A stretch of 64,000 nt of DNA from Pseudomonas taiwanensis DSM 21245 (GCF_000425785.1 NZ_AUEC01000010.1:1-64000); one strand, 5' to 3'. Numbered from the stretch's first letter, positions 1 through 8,882 are shown. Notes: a model not told the origin generated them from the sequence alone. Numbers and translations are program-made.

Positions 1-2
1 AT

Positions 3-15
3 TTGTTAAAGAGCG
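3..15 (-). promoter_or_regulatory. rrn leader boxA antitermination element
   Basis: On the minus strand this reads CGCTCTTTAACAA, nearly identical to the boxA consensus of bacterial rRNA leaders (TGCTCTTTAACAA). boxA recruits NusB/NusE to make transcription of rRNA operons resistant to Rho. It lies just downstream of three promoter-like elements on the same strand, so the 16S rRNA gene should start just outside the left edge of the window. No rRNA sequence itself is visible here. Confidence 0.8.
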
Positions 16-51
16 TTTGGCTAAGAGCGTTTCGCCTCAACCGAGGCGCGC

Positions 52-79
52 ATTCTACGCTTTCCTCATTTGCTGTCAA
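52..79 (-). promoter_or_regulatory. rrn promoter P3 (closest to the rRNA)
   Basis: On the minus strand a -35 TTGACA (74-79) and a -10 TAGAAT (52-57) are separated by 16 bases. The bases after the -10 are GC-rich (GCGCGCC), as expected for a stringently controlled rRNA promoter. Transcription would start near position 45, about 30 bases before boxA. Assignment is from consensus match only. Confidence 0.65.
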
Positions 80-161
80 GCGTTTATTTTGAAGTTTTTT
101 GCGAGAAACTCGTTTAGCTTCAAACACTTGACTCGCTGCGATCTCTCGTAGCGGGAGGCGA

Positions 162-189
162 ATAATACAGCGTTTTAAAACGCTGTCAA
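162..189 (-). promoter_or_regulatory. rrn promoter P2
   Basis: On the minus strand a perfect -35 TTGACA (184-189) and a -10 TATTAT (162-167) lie 16 bases apart. The spacer contains the palindrome GCGTTTTAAAACGC. It sits about 110 bases upstream of the next element in the same direction, forming a tandem array in front of the rRNA operon. Confidence 0.65.
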
Positions 190-282
190 CCACCTCTTTC
201 AGCCCTTCCGATTGCTTTCTAAACACTCAACCTGTTGATTAACAAGGAGTTTTTCGTTTCGACTGCGTCGGAAGTGGGGCGC

Positions 283-310
283 ATTATAAGGGGATTCGAG
301 AGGCCGTCAA
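283..310 (-). promoter_or_regulatory. rrn promoter P1 (distal)
   Basis: On the minus strand -35 TTGACG (305-310) and a perfect -10 TATAAT (283-288) are 16 bases apart. A GC-rich discriminator (GCGCCCC) follows, and an A/T-rich stretch upstream (311-325) could act as an UP element. This has the layout of a ppGpp-sensitive rRNA P1 promoter. Confidence 0.75.
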
Positions 311-342
311 CCTTTTAATTCCAAGAAACTTCAATACCGCTT

Positions 343-380
343 AAAAAGCCAAGCGGGGAGGCCTGACGGCCTCCCCGCTT
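343..380 (-). terminator. rho-independent terminator of gcdHG
   Basis: A 13-base-pair perfect stem (351-363 with 368-380, 4-base loop) lies directly after the gcdG stop codon. In the minus direction it is followed within a few bases by a run of five T (344-348). It separates the glutarate genes from the rRNA promoters that follow on the same strand. Confidence 0.8.
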
Positions 381-400
381 AGCGCTCACCTTCCATCACC

Positions 401-1621
401 TCAAAGCACACCCGCATCACGCAATCGCTGGACCTCACCCGCATCCAATCCCAACAGCTGATGCAATACGGCCTCGGTGTGCTCACCCAACAGAGGCGGC
501 GCATGGCGGTATTCCACTGGTGTCTGCGATAACCGAATGGGACTAGCCACCTGGGGCACCTTGCCTGCCAACGGGTGATCAAGACTCACTGACAACCCTC
601 GAGCGACCACCTGCGGATCCTGGAACATCTGCGCCAGATCGTTGATCGGCCCACACGGCACGCCTGCTGCCTCCAGCTGACTGACCCACTCGGCCGTGGT
701 CTTGAACACAGTAGCCTGACGGATCAATGGGATCAGCTCGGCCCGGTTGGCGACGCGCTGCTTATTCGTTGCGAAACGCGGATCGTCAGCCCACTGTGGC
801 TGCCCAGCCACTTCCGCAAACTTGCGGAACTGCCCATCGTTGCCCACGGTAAGGATGAAATCGCCATCCGCGGTCGGGAAATCCTGATAAGGCACGATAT
901 TTGGGTGAGCGTTGCCCAACCGCTTTGGCGGGATGCCTGTCGTCAGGTAGTTCATCGCCTGGTTGGCCAGGCAGGCCACCTGCACATCCAGCAGCGCCAT
1001 ATCGATGTACTGCCCGGTACCGGACTGGTCGCGGTGGGCGAGGGCGGCGAGTATCGCCACAGTGGAGTACAACCCGGTCAATATGTCGGTCAGGGCCACA
1101 CCCACCTTTACCGGACCCGCCCCCTCCTCACCCTCGGGTCGCCCGGTCAGGCTCATCAGCCCACCCAGCCCCTGGATCATGAAGTCATAGCCAGCACGCT
1201 TGGCATAAGGCCCTGTTTGGCCAAACCCGGTAATCGAACAATAGATGAGCGTCGGGTTCACCGCCTTGAGGCTTTGATAATCCAACCCATAAGCCGCTAG
1301 CCCGCCGACCTTGAAGTTCTCGATGACGATGTCCGACTTGGCCGCAAGCTCACGCACCAGGCGCTGCCCCTGGGGCTGCGTGAAGTCGATGGTCACCGAT
1401 CTTTTGTTGCGGTTGGCCGAGAGGTAATAAGCCGCCTCGCTGGTGTTTTCACCTTGGACGTCCTTCAGGAAAGGAGGCCCCCAAGCCCTTGTATCGTCGC
1501 CGCTGCCTGGCCGCTCCACCTTGATCACATCAGCACCAAGGTCGGCCAGGATCTGGCCGGCCCAGGGCCCGGCCAACACACGCGAAAGGTCTAGCACCCG
1601 CAGATGTGAAAGCGCGCCCAT
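401..1621 (-). CDS. gcdG: Family III CoA-transferase, probable succinyl-CoA:glutarate CoA-transferase
   Basis: A 406-residue CaiB/BaiF (class III) CoA-transferase. The family moves CoA between carboxylic acids through an enzyme-bound aspartyl thioester; the likely catalytic residue is D179 in LTDILTG. The N-terminal nucleotide-binding half begins LRVLDLSRVLAGPWAGQ, typical of the family. It lies 15 bases downstream of gcdH on the same strand, and a terminator follows it, so the two genes form an operon. With GcdH beside it, the inferred substrate is glutarate from lysine (5-aminovalerate) catabolism, activated by succinyl-CoA. The fold is certain; the glutarate specificity comes from context. 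Confidence 0.88.
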   Translation of the reverse strand: MGALSHLRVLDLSRVLAGPWAGQILADLGADVIKVERPGSGDDTRAWGPPFLKDVQGENTSEAAYYLSANRNKRSVTIDFTQPQGQRLVRELAAKSDIVIENFKVGGLAAYGLDYQSLKAVNPTLIYCSITGFGQTGPYAKRAGYDFMIQGLGGLMSLTGRPEGEEGAGPVKVGVALTDILTGLYSTVAILAALAHRDQSGTGQYIDMALLDVQVACLANQAMNYLTTGIPPKRLGNAHPNIVPYQDFPTADGDFILTVGNDGQFRKFAEVAGQPQWADDPRFATNKQRVANRAELIPLIRQATVFKTTAEWVSQLEAAGVPCGPINDLAQMFQDPQVVARGLSVSLDHPLAGKVPQVASPIRLSQTPVEYRHAPPLLGEHTEAVLHQLLGLDAGEVQRLRDAGVL

Positions 1622-1636
1622 GGGCTGGCTCCTCGA

Positions 1637-2818
1637 TCAGTAGAAGGCCTGAATGCCGGTCTGCGCACGCCCGAGGATTAGCGCATGCACGTCATGCGTG
1701 CCCTCGTAGGTGTTGACGACCTCCAGATTCACCAGATGACGCGCAACCCCGAATTCGTCAGAGATGCCATTGCCACCCAACATGTCGCGCGCCATGCGCG
1801 CAATGTCCAGGGCCTTGCCACAGGAGTTGCGTTTCATGATCGAGGTAATCTCGACGGCGGCCGTGCCTTCGTCCTTCATACGACCCAGGCGCAAGCAACC
1901 CTGCAGCGCCAGCGTGATTTCTGTCTGCATGTCGGCCAGCTTCTTCTGGATCAACTGGTTGGCAGCCAGTGGGCGCCCGAACTGCTGACGATCCAGAGTG
2001 TACTGGCGCGCAGTGTGCCAACAGGCTTCAGCAGCCCCAAGGGCGCCCCAGGAGATGCCGTAGCGTGCCGAGTTCAAGCACGTGAACGGGCCTTTCAGGC
2101 CACGGACATCCGGGAAGATGTTTTCCTCAGGCACGAAGACGTTGTCCATCACGATCTCGCCGGTAATCGACGCACGCAGGCCAACCTTGCCATGAATCGC
2201 CGGGGCACTGAGGCCCTGCCAACCTTTCTCCAGGACGAAACCACGAATATCGCCCGCATCATCCTTGGCCCACACCACGAACACATCGGCGATCGGGCTG
2301 TTAGTGATCCACATCTTGCTACCCGTAAGGCGATAGCCGCCTTCAACCTTCTTGGCACGGGTAATCATCGAACCTGGGTCGGAACCATGGTTAGGCTCGG
2401 TCAACCCGAAGCAACCGACCCACTCACCGCTGGCCAGCTTGGGCAGGTACTTCTGCTTTTGTGCCTCGGTGCCGAACTCGTTGATCGGCACCATCACCAA
2501 GGACGACTGAACACTCATCATCGAACGATAGCCCGAGTCGATGCGTTCCACCTCGCGGGCGATCAGGCCATAGCACACATAATTGAGACCGCTGCCACCG
2601 TACTGCTCCGGGATGGTCGCACCCAGCAGGCCGACCTCGCCCATCTCGCGGAAAATCGCTGGGTCTGTCCGCTCATGCCGGAAGGCTTCCAACACACGGG
2701 GCGCCAACTTGTCCTGGGCGAACTGATAAGCGCTGTCACGCACCATGCGCTCTTCTTCAGTGAGCTGCTGATCGAGCAGCAGTGGGTCGATCCAGTTGAA
2801 GCTTGCTTTACCAGCCAT
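1637..2818 (-). CDS. gcdH: Glutaryl-CoA dehydrogenase
   Basis: A 393-residue acyl-CoA dehydrogenase. GcdH oxidises and decarboxylates glutaryl-CoA to crotonyl-CoA with FAD, in the cytoplasm, in lysine and tryptophan degradation. The sequence opens with [18 protein letters not shown], characteristic of the glutaryl-CoA branch. It contains the flavin-binding block [15 protein letters not shown], and the catalytic glutamate lies in [16 protein letters not shown] near the C-terminus. Length matches the family. The ATG is preceded by a GAG-containing ribosome binding site. It is first in the gcdH-gcdG operon and diverges from gcdR, with a LysR-type site between them. Confidence 0.95.
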   Translation of the reverse strand: MAGKASFNWIDPLLLDQQLTEEERMVRDSAYQFAQDKLAPRVLEAFRHERTDPAIFREMGEVGLLGATIPEQYGGSGLNYVCYGLIAREVERIDSGYRSMMSVQSSLVMVPINEFGTEAQKQKYLPKLASGEWVGCFGLTEPNHGSDPGSMITRAKKVEGGYRLTGSKMWITNSPIADVFVVWAKDDAGDIRGFVLEKGWQGLSAPAIHGKVGLRASITGEIVMDNVFVPEENIFPDVRGLKGPFTCLNSARYGISWGALGAAEACWHTARQYTLDRQQFGRPLAANQLIQKKLADMQTEITLALQGCLRLGRMKDEGTAAVEITSIMKRNSCGKALDIARMARDMLGGNGISDEFGVARHLVNLEVVNTYEGTHDVHALILGRAQTGIQAFY

Positions 2819-2861
2819 GAGCGAGATCCTCGAAATAGGGGAGGTAGTTCTTGTGCCCTTG

Positions 2862-2891
2862 ATCCTAGGCCTGATCTGCGCCCTCTACAAA
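2862..2891 (-). promoter_or_regulatory. Probable gcdHG promoter
   Basis: On the minus strand TTTGTA (2886-2891) and TAGGAT (2862-2867) are 18 bases apart, about 45 bases before the gcdH start. The inverted repeat at 2911-2927 would be centred near -64 from the implied start site, the usual place for a LysR-family activator. Found by consensus inspection only. Confidence 0.4.
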
Positions 2892-2910
2892 CGAGGATTG
2901 CGCACCATTA

Positions 2911-2927
2911 AGTGATAATTTGTCACT
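2911..2927. promoter_or_regulatory. LysR-type operator candidate (GcdR site)
   Basis: The dyad AGTGA-N7-TCACT contains the LysR-family T-N11-A signature (T2913, A2925). It lies between the divergent genes gcdH and gcdR, 53 bases before the gcdR ATG. LysR regulators usually bind such sites to activate the divergent operon and repress themselves. The dyad is seen directly; the link to GcdR is inferred. Confidence 0.55.
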
Positions 2928-2980
2928 CCGTAGCCAGCAGACTCCTTATACCGCCTGCCGAACGAGTGAGGTTGACGTAC

Positions 2981-3907
2981 ATGCGCCGCAAGATACCCAG
3001 TACCGCCGCCCTGGTTTGCTTCGAGGCAGCAGCCCGCCACGAAAGCTTCACCAAGGCCGCACATGAACTTGCCCTGACACAAGGCGCCGTTTGTCGGCAA
3101 ATAGGCGGCCTGGAGGCATTCCTGAACGTCGAGCTGTTCCGCCGCTCTCGACGCGGCGTAAAGCTAACCGAGGCAGGTTTGTCCTACAGTCGGCAAGTCG
3201 CCGCGCAGCTAGACGCGGTGGAACGCGATACCTTGTCGGTCATGCGCCAGCAGGGCGCGAACGTAATCGAATTGGCGGTGGTGCCAACTTTCGGCACACA
3301 GTGGTTGCTGCCCCGACTCAAGGACTTCCAGCAGCGCACCCCCGATGTCACCGTCAACCTGACCAACCGCACTCGGCCCTTCCTGTTCGCCGATACAGCC
3401 TTTGACGCCGCCATCTATTTTGGTGATGCCGATTGGCCTGGTACCCAGGCTCACCGCCTAATGGGCGAAAATCCAGTCCCTGTGTGCAGCCCAAACCTGC
3501 TGGGCGGGGAGGGCAGACTGGACGCGCGGCGCATCGCCGAGCTCCCTTTGCTGCAGCAGACCACCCGCCCCTATGCCTGGAGGCAGTGGTTCGGCAGCCT
3601 GGGCATTAATGTCGAAGGCGACATGACAGGCCCACGCTATGAACTATTCTCCATGCTTGCCCAAGCAGCCATGCATGAGATGGGGGTTGCGCTCATCCCT
3701 CCATTTTTGATTCAGCACGAGCTGGATGAGGGTAGGCTGGTGCAGGCCAATGGGCACGCACTGACGAGCGACAAGGCCTATTACCTCATGATCCCTGAAC
3801 GCAAGGTCGAATCCGCTTCCCTGCGCGCATTCCGCGACTGGCTACTGCAACAGGCGCAACTGTTCACGGCAGCGCAGACGGGCAGAACGCCTTCCCGACC
3901 TTTGTAG
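2981..3907 (+). CDS. gcdR: LysR-family regulator of glutarate catabolism
   Basis: A 308-residue LysR-type transcriptional regulator. The N-terminal winged helix-turn-helix starts IPSTAALVCFEAAARHESF and contains LTQGAVCRQIGGLE; the rest is the type 2 periplasmic-binding-like effector domain. The frame stays open further upstream, but the ATG at 2981 gives the normal LysR start, and earlier starts would add a non-family leader. It is transcribed away from gcdH-gcdG, the classical arrangement for a LysR activator and its target. The effector is probably glutarate or a derivative, which is inference. Confidence 0.88.
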   Translation: MRRKIPSTAALVCFEAAARHESFTKAAHELALTQGAVCRQIGGLEAFLNVELFRRSRRGVKLTEAGLSYSRQVAAQLDAVERDTLSVMRQQGANVIELAVVPTFGTQWLLPRLKDFQQRTPDVTVNLTNRTRPFLFADTAFDAAIYFGDADWPGTQAHRLMGENPVPVCSPNLLGGEGRLDARRIAELPLLQQTTRPYAWRQWFGSLGINVEGDMTGPRYELFSMLAQAAMHEMGVALIPPFLIQHELDEGRLVQANGHALTSDKAYYLMIPERKVESASLRAFRDWLLQQAQLFTAAQTGRTPSRPL

Positions 3908-4314
3908 TCAATTATTTTTAACACCTACAGATATAATTATTTGTCGCAAAACAGCAAACTGTTCAGGTGAACCGAAAAAGCTGCTGAAGCTGCCAAGGAC
4001 GCGGCCTCCAGCAGTATTTGCGACATTTGCAGGCCTGTCAGCGAAATCTCTGCAAAAAATTTCAAAATTTCCCCTAATCTGCCAATTGCCCGTATTTGAC
4101 GGGCTGCATCCCGCCCCTTGCGACATACGGTCACAGGGTGACTTGTAGTTTTAAGTTCGTATCGCTTCAGAACCGGTTGAAGGGCTCCGGGTTCGTCTGC
4201 AAAATGCTTCGCCCGCCCGTAAACAGGCGGCTCGGCGCTTATCGGCCACACCAGCGCACCACCCGTAGTGCGCTGGATTCACAAAGACAAAAGGTCACCG
4301 CAGGAGACAAAGTC
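3908..4314. other. Intergenic region and long leader upstream of pntAA
   Basis: About 400 bases with no credible gene between gcdR and pntAA. It starts A/T-rich (3908-4080). No convincing promoter could be picked by eye; TTGACG at 4096 has no well-spaced partner. A perfect 9-base-pair hairpin with an 8-base loop (CCAGCGCAC at 4251-4259 with GTGCGCTGG at 4268-4276) sits 38 bases before the pntAA start codon and could fold in the mRNA leader. An open frame reaching into pntAA from 4096 is not family-like and is not called. Confidence 0.5.
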
Positions 4315-5436
4315 GTGCACATTGGTGTTCCTCTCGAGACGCAGACCGGTGAGACAAGGGTCGCTGCGACCCCAGAAACCATCAAGAAACTGATTGGCCA
4401 AGGCCATCAGGTCACCGTCCAACGGGGGGCAGGGCTTAACGCCAGCATTCCGGACAGTGCCTATGAGGCCGTGGGAGCTTCCCTGGGAAGCGCTGCCGAT
4501 GCCTACGGCGCCCAATTGGTCCTCAAGGTCGTTGCCCCCAACGACGAGGAGCTTGCGCAGATCAACAGTGGCAGCCTCCTGGTGGGCATGCTCAACCCCT
4601 TCAACAACGAGCTGATCGCCAAGATGGCCGAGCGCGGTATCACCGCCTTCGCCCTGGAAGCCGCACCTCGCACGTCACGGGCTCAAAGCCTCGACGTGCT
4701 GTCGTCGCAAGCCAACATCGCCGGTTACAAGGCCGTGCTGCTGGCAGCTCACCACTACCCGCGCTTCATGCCGATGCTCATGACTGCCGCCGGCACCGTG
4801 AAGGCCGCCCGTGTCCTGATTCTTGGCGCAGGCGTAGCTGGCCTTCAGGCCATCGCGACGGCCAAACGCCTGGGGGCAGTGATCGAGGCTTCGGACGTTC
4901 GCCCCGCGGTGAAGGAGCAGATCGAGTCGCTCGGCGCCAAGTTCATCGACGTGCCCTACGAAACCGATGAAGAGCGTGAGTGCGCCGAAGGGGTAGGCGG
5001 TTATGCGCGTCCGATGCCGGCCAGTTGGATGCAGCGCCAGGCTCAGGCCGTACACGAACGCGCCAAACAGGCCGACATCGTCATCACCACCGCACTGATC
5101 CCCGGCCGCAAGGCACCGACCCTGCTCAGCGCCGAAACCGTGGCGCAGATGAAGCCGGGCTCGGTGGTCATCGACCTGGCAGCCGCCCAAGGCGGCAACT
5201 GCCCGCTGACCGTTGCCGATCAAGTAGTGATGGAGAACGGTGTGACCATCGTTGGCCCCACCAACTTGCCCGCTCAAGTCGGTGCCGATGCCTCGGCGTT
5301 GTACGCACGCAACCTGCTGGACTTCATGAAGCTGCTGTTCGACAAGGACGGCGCGCTGGTCATCAACCTCGAAGACGACATCGTCGCGGCCTGCCTCATG
5401 TGCCGTGATGGCCAGGTCGTCCGCAAGAACGGCTAA
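4315..5436 (+). CDS. pntAA: NAD(P) transhydrogenase subunit alpha part 1
   Basis: A 373-residue soluble NAD(H)-binding domain (dI) of proton-translocating transhydrogenase, which transfers hydride between NADH and NADP+ using the proton gradient. It begins with the family motif IGVPLETQTGETRVAATPET. The nucleotide-binding GAGVAGLQAIATAKRLGA and the conserved GAKFIDVPYET follow. Translation most likely starts at the GTG at 4315, with GGAG 8 bases upstream; upstream in-frame codons give a non-family leader. In pseudomonads the alpha subunit is split, and the remaining membrane part is the next gene. Confidence 0.94.
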   Translation: MHIGVPLETQTGETRVAATPETIKKLIGQGHQVTVQRGAGLNASIPDSAYEAVGASLGSAADAYGAQLVLKVVAPNDEELAQINSGSLLVGMLNPFNNELIAKMAERGITAFALEAAPRTSRAQSLDVLSSQANIAGYKAVLLAAHHYPRFMPMLMTAAGTVKAARVLILGAGVAGLQAIATAKRLGAVIEASDVRPAVKEQIESLGAKFIDVPYETDEERECAEGVGGYARPMPASWMQRQAQAVHERAKQADIVITTALIPGRKAPTLLSAETVAQMKPGSVVIDLAAAQGGNCPLTVADQVVMENGVTIVGPTNLPAQVGADASALYARNLLDFMKLLFDKDGALVINLEDDIVAACLMCRDGQVVRKNG

Positions 5437-5447
5437 GGAGCACGACA

Positions 5448-5762
5448 ATGGAAGACATGCTGATTTCCCACGGCATCTACAACCTGATCATCTTCGTGCT
5501 GGCCATTTATGTGGGCTACCACGTGGTCTGGAACGTCACCCCGGCGCTGCACACACCGCTCATGGCGGTTACCAATGCCATCTCCGCCATTGTCATCGTC
5601 GGCGCCATGCTGGCCGCCGCACTGACCGTTACCCCGGCCGGCAAGCTGATGGGCACCCTGGCCGTGGCGTTGGCCGCGGTGAATGTGTTCGGTGGTTTTT
5701 TGGTCACCCGACGCATGCTTGAGATGTTCAAGAAGAAAACCAAGAACGAAGGGCAGAAGTAA
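5448..5762 (+). CDS. pntAB: NAD(P) transhydrogenase subunit alpha part 2
   Basis: A 104-residue membrane protein corresponding to the C-terminal membrane portion of the alpha subunit. It has about three hydrophobic helices: a first near residues 10-30, a second containing AISAIVIVGAMLAAALTV, and a third containing LAVALAAVNVFGGFLV, followed by a basic tail. The AAGGAG ribosome binding site overlaps the end of pntAA, 11 bases away. It joins PntB to form the proton channel domain (dII). Confidence 0.93.
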   Translation: MEDMLISHGIYNLIIFVLAIYVGYHVVWNVTPALHTPLMAVTNAISAIVIVGAMLAAALTVTPAGKLMGTLAVALAAVNVFGGFLVTRRMLEMFKKKTKNEGQK

Positions 5763-5764
5763 GC

Positions 5765-7201
5765 ATGAGCATGAATCTGGTAACGCTTCTCTACCTCGTC
5801 GCGTCGGTGTGCTTCATCCAGGCACTGAAGGGGCTTTCGCACCCGACCACATCGCGCCGCGGCAACGTGTTCGGCATGATCGGCATGGGCATCGCGATGC
5901 TCACCACCGTCGGCCTCATCTACAAGCTTGGTTCCGAACTGGCGACCGCAGGTATCGGCTATGTGATCCTGGGCCTGCTGATCGGTGGTACCGCCGGCTC
6001 GATCATGGCCAAGCGCGTTGAAATGACCAAAATGCCTGAACTGGTCGCCTTCATGCACAGCATGATCGGCCTGGCTGCCGTGTTCATCGCCATCGCCGCC
6101 GTGCTTGAACCTCAGTCGCTGGGTATCGTGGCCAGCATCAGCGACCCGATTCCAACCGGTAACCGGCTGGAGCTGTTCCTGGGTGCGGCTATCGGTGCGA
6201 TCACCTTCTCCGGTTCGGTGATCGCCTTCGGCAAGCTGTCCGGCAAGTACAAGTTCCGTCTCTTCCAAGGAGCACCGGTACAGTTCGCGGGTCAGCACAA
6301 GCTGAACCTGATCCTGGGCCTGACCACGATCGTGCTGGGCCTGTTGTTCACCTTCACTGGCCATTACAGCGCCTTCACCCTGATGCTGGTCCTGGCCTTC
6401 ATCATGGGTGTGCTGATCATTATCCCGATCGGTGGCGCCGACATGCCTGTGGTGGTGTCGATGCTCAACAGCTACTCGGGGTGGGCGGCGGCGGGCATCG
6501 GTTTCTCGCTGAACAACTCGATGCTGATCATCGCTGGCTCGCTGGTCGGTTCCAGCGGTGCGATTCTTTCGTACATCATGTGCAAGGCGATGAACCGATC
6601 GTTCTTCAACGTCATCCTCGGCGGCTTTGGCGGTGATGCCGATGCCGGCGCAGCGGCGGGTTCGAAAGAACAACGCCCGGTGAAGTCCGGCTCGGCCGAC
6701 GATGCCACGTTCCTGCTGAGCAACGCCGACAGCGTGATCATCGTTCCGGGCTACGGCCTGGCCGTTGCGCGCGCCCAGCACGCGTTGAAGGAGTTGACCG
6801 AAAAACTGACCCACAACGGCGTGACCGTGAAGTATGCGATCCACCCGGTAGCGGGGCGCATGCCTGGACACATGAACGTGCTGCTGGCCGAGGCCGAAGT
6901 GCCGTACGACCAGGTGTTCGAGATGGAGGACATCAACGCCGAGTTCGGCCAGGCCGACGTGGTGTTGGTATTGGGTGCCAACGACGTGGTCAACCCGGCA
7001 GCGAAAAACGATCCTAAGTCGCCGATTGCCGGCATGCCAATCCTGGAAGCGTTCAAGGCCAAGACCATCATCGTCAACAAGCGCTCCATGGCCAGCGGCT
7101 ATGCGGGCCTGGACAACGAACTGTTCTACTTGGACAAGACCATGATGGTGTTCGGTGACGCGAAGAAAGTCATCGAGGACATGGTCAAGGCAGTGGAGTG
7201 A
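5765..7201 (+). CDS. pntB: NAD(P) transhydrogenase subunit beta
   Basis: A 478-residue inner-membrane subunit. The N-terminal two-thirds are about eight or nine hydrophobic helices (proton channel, dII). The C-terminal third is the NADP(H)-binding domain dIII, with VIIVPGYGLAVARAQHAL, the HPVAGRMPGHMNVLLAEA block and GANDVVNPAAKNDP. It begins 2 bases after pntAB, consistent with coupled translation, and is followed by a strong terminator. The three genes together make a complete enzyme that supplies NADPH. Confidence 0.96.
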   Translation: MSMNLVTLLYLVASVCFIQALKGLSHPTTSRRGNVFGMIGMGIAMLTTVGLIYKLGSELATAGIGYVILGLLIGGTAGSIMAKRVEMTKMPELVAFMHSMIGLAAVFIAIAAVLEPQSLGIVASISDPIPTGNRLELFLGAAIGAITFSGSVIAFGKLSGKYKFRLFQGAPVQFAGQHKLNLILGLTTIVLGLLFTFTGHYSAFTLMLVLAFIMGVLIIIPIGGADMPVVVSMLNSYSGWAAAGIGFSLNNSMLIIAGSLVGSSGAILSYIMCKAMNRSFFNVILGGFGGDADAGAAAGSKEQRPVKSGSADDATFLLSNADSVIIVPGYGLAVARAQHALKELTEKLTHNGVTVKYAIHPVAGRMPGHMNVLLAEAEVPYDQVFEMEDINAEFGQADVVLVLGANDVVNPAAKNDPKSPIAGMPILEAFKAKTIIVNKRSMASGYAGLDNELFYLDKTMMVFGDAKKVIEDMVKAVE

Positions 7202-7231
7202 CGACACCCGCTTCAAACCCTGCGCTATAAA

Positions 7232-7266
7232 GGAAGCCCCGGTCAGAATCGACCGGGGCTTCCTCA
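7232..7266 (+). terminator. Terminator of the pnt operon
   Basis: A perfect 13-base-pair stem (GGAAGCCCCGGTC at 7232-7244 with its complement at 7251-7263) and a 6-base loop lie 30 bases after the pntB stop. Only a short T-containing tail follows, so it may be moderately efficient. Confidence 0.7.
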
Positions 7267-7388
7267 TTCATTGCTCCAGATCAACGGCTCTATTTCCTGG
7301 GTTCTCATACGACCATGGTCGTGGGACGGCGACGGGCGAAATCTCTAGACTGCGCTGCAGTAGCCTCAGTAGCCCGAGATAACAATCC

Positions 7389-8882
7389 ATGTACCGTGAT
7401 CGTATCCGCTTGTCCTCCCTGCACAGCAAGGTAATGAGTGCGGCTGATGCCGCTGGTCTGATCGAGGACGGCATGACCGTCGGCATGAGCGGTTTCACCC
7501 GCGCCGGCGAAGCCAAGGCCGTACCCCATGCACTGGCCGAGCGCGCCAAGCAGTCGCCGCTGCAAATCAGCCTGATGACTGGCGCCAGCCTGGGCAACGA
7601 CCTGGACAAGCAACTGACCGAAGCCGGAGTCTTGGCTCGTCGCATGCCCTTCCAGGTTGACAGCACCCTGCGCAAGGCCATCAACGATGGCAAGGTGATG
7701 TTCATCGACCAGCACCTTTCGGAAACGGTCGAACAGCTGCGCAACAAGCAGCTGAAACTGCCTGACATCGCTGTCATCGAAGCGGTGGCGATCACCGAAG
7801 AGGGCCACATCGTGCCGACCACTTCGGTGGGCAACTCGGCGAGCTTCGCGATCTTCGCCAAGCAAGTGATCGTCGAGATCAACCTGTCGCACAATGCCAA
7901 TCTCGAAGGCCTGCACGACATCTATATCCCGACCTACCGTCCGACCCGCACGCCCATTCCGTTGGTCAAGGTCGACGACCGTATCGGCAGCACCGCCATC
8001 CCGATCGACCCAGCCAAGATCGTCGGTATCGTCATCAGCGACCTGCCGGACTCGCCGTCGACTGTTCTGCCGCCGGACGACGAAACCCAGGCCATCGCCG
8101 ACCACCTGATCGACTTCCTCAAGGGCGAAGTCGAGGCCGGTCGCATGACCAACAAGCTCGGCCCGCTGCAAGCCGGTATCGGCAGCATCGCCAACGCGGT
8201 GATGTGCGGCCTGATCGAGTCGCCGTTCGAAGACCTGACGATGTACTCCGAAGTACTGCAGGACTCGACCTTCGACCTGATCGACGCCGGCAAGCTGAGT
8301 TTCGCCTCGGGCAGCTCGATCACCCTGTCGACCCGTCGCAATGCCGACGTCTTCGGCAACCTCGAGCGTTACAAGGACAAGCTGGTCCTGCGCCCGCAGG
8401 AAATCTCCAACCACCCGGAAGTCGTGCGTCGCCTGGGCATCATCGGCATCAACACCGCCCTGGAGTTCGACATCTACGGCAACGTGAACTCCACCCACGT
8501 GTGCGGCACCAAGATGATGAACGGCATTGGCGGTTCCGGCGATTTCGCCCGTAACGCGCACCTTGCCGTATTCGTGACCAAGTCGATCGCCAAAGGCGGT
8601 GCCATTTCCAGCGTCGTTCCTATGGTCAGCCACGTCGACCACACCGAGCACGATGTCGACATTCTGGTCACCGAGCAAGGCCTGGCAGACTTGCGCGGCC
8701 TGGCGCCACGTGAGCGGGCCCGTGCGATCATCGACAACTGTGTCCACCCGGACTACCGCGCCGCGCTGAACGATTACTTCGAGCGCGCCTGCCAACGTGG
8801 CGGCCACACCCCGCACATCCTGCGTGAGGCGCTGAGCTGGCACGAAAACCTGGAAGAAACCGGTCGCATGCTGGCCAGCTGA
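7389..8882 (+). CDS. Acetyl-CoA hydrolase/succinate CoA-transferase family protein
   Basis: A 497-residue class I CoA-transferase of the acetyl-CoA hydrolase/AarC group. Members move CoA between acetyl-CoA and carboxylates such as succinate, or hydrolyse acetyl-CoA, in the cytoplasm. The N-terminal domain contains GMTVGMSGFTRAGEAKAVP. The C-terminal domain has NGIGGSGDFARNA and a conserved EQGLADLRGLAPRERA block near the end. Length fits the succinyl-CoA:acetate transferase branch. It is a single gene, followed by an inverted REP pair. The exact CoA acceptor cannot be read from the sequence. Confidence 0.88.
   Translation: MYRDRIRLSSLHSKVMSAADAAGLIEDGMTVGMSGFTRAGEAKAVPHALAERAKQSPLQISLMTGASLGNDLDKQLTEAGVLARRMPFQVDSTLRKAINDGKVMFIDQHLSETVEQLRNKQLKLPDIAVIEAVAITEEGHIVPTTSVGNSASFAIFAKQVIVEINLSHNANLEGLHDIYIPTYRPTRTPIPLVKVDDRIGSTAIPIDPAKIVGIVISDLPDSPSTVLPPDDETQAIADHLIDFLKGEVEAGRMTNKLGPLQAGIGSIANAVMCGLIESPFEDLTMYSEVLQDSTFDLIDAGKLSFASGSSITLSTRRNADVFGNLERYKDKLVLRPQEISNHPEVVRRLGIIGINTALEFDIYGNVNSTHVCGTKMMNGIGGSGDFARNAHLAVFVTKSIAKGGAISSVVPMVSHVDHTEHDVDILVTEQGLADLRGLAPRERARAIIDNCVHPDYRAALNDYFERACQRGGHTPHILREALSWHENLEETGRMLAS

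Noticed and set aside
1..400. A tRNA or 16S gene at the left edge
   Set aside because: Only promoters, boxA and leader are present; no rRNA or tRNA sequence is seen inside the window.
4096..4314. A 73-residue N-terminal extension of PntAA
   Set aside because: The family starts at VHIGVPLET; the GTG at 4315 has a good ribosome binding site, and the extension is arginine-rich leader sequence.
5516..7267. A 583-codon open frame on the minus strand opposite pntAB-pntB
   Set aside because: It is antisense to clear transhydrogenase genes, has His/Gln/Asp-rich non-family sequence, and arises from G+C-rich codon bias in the third position.
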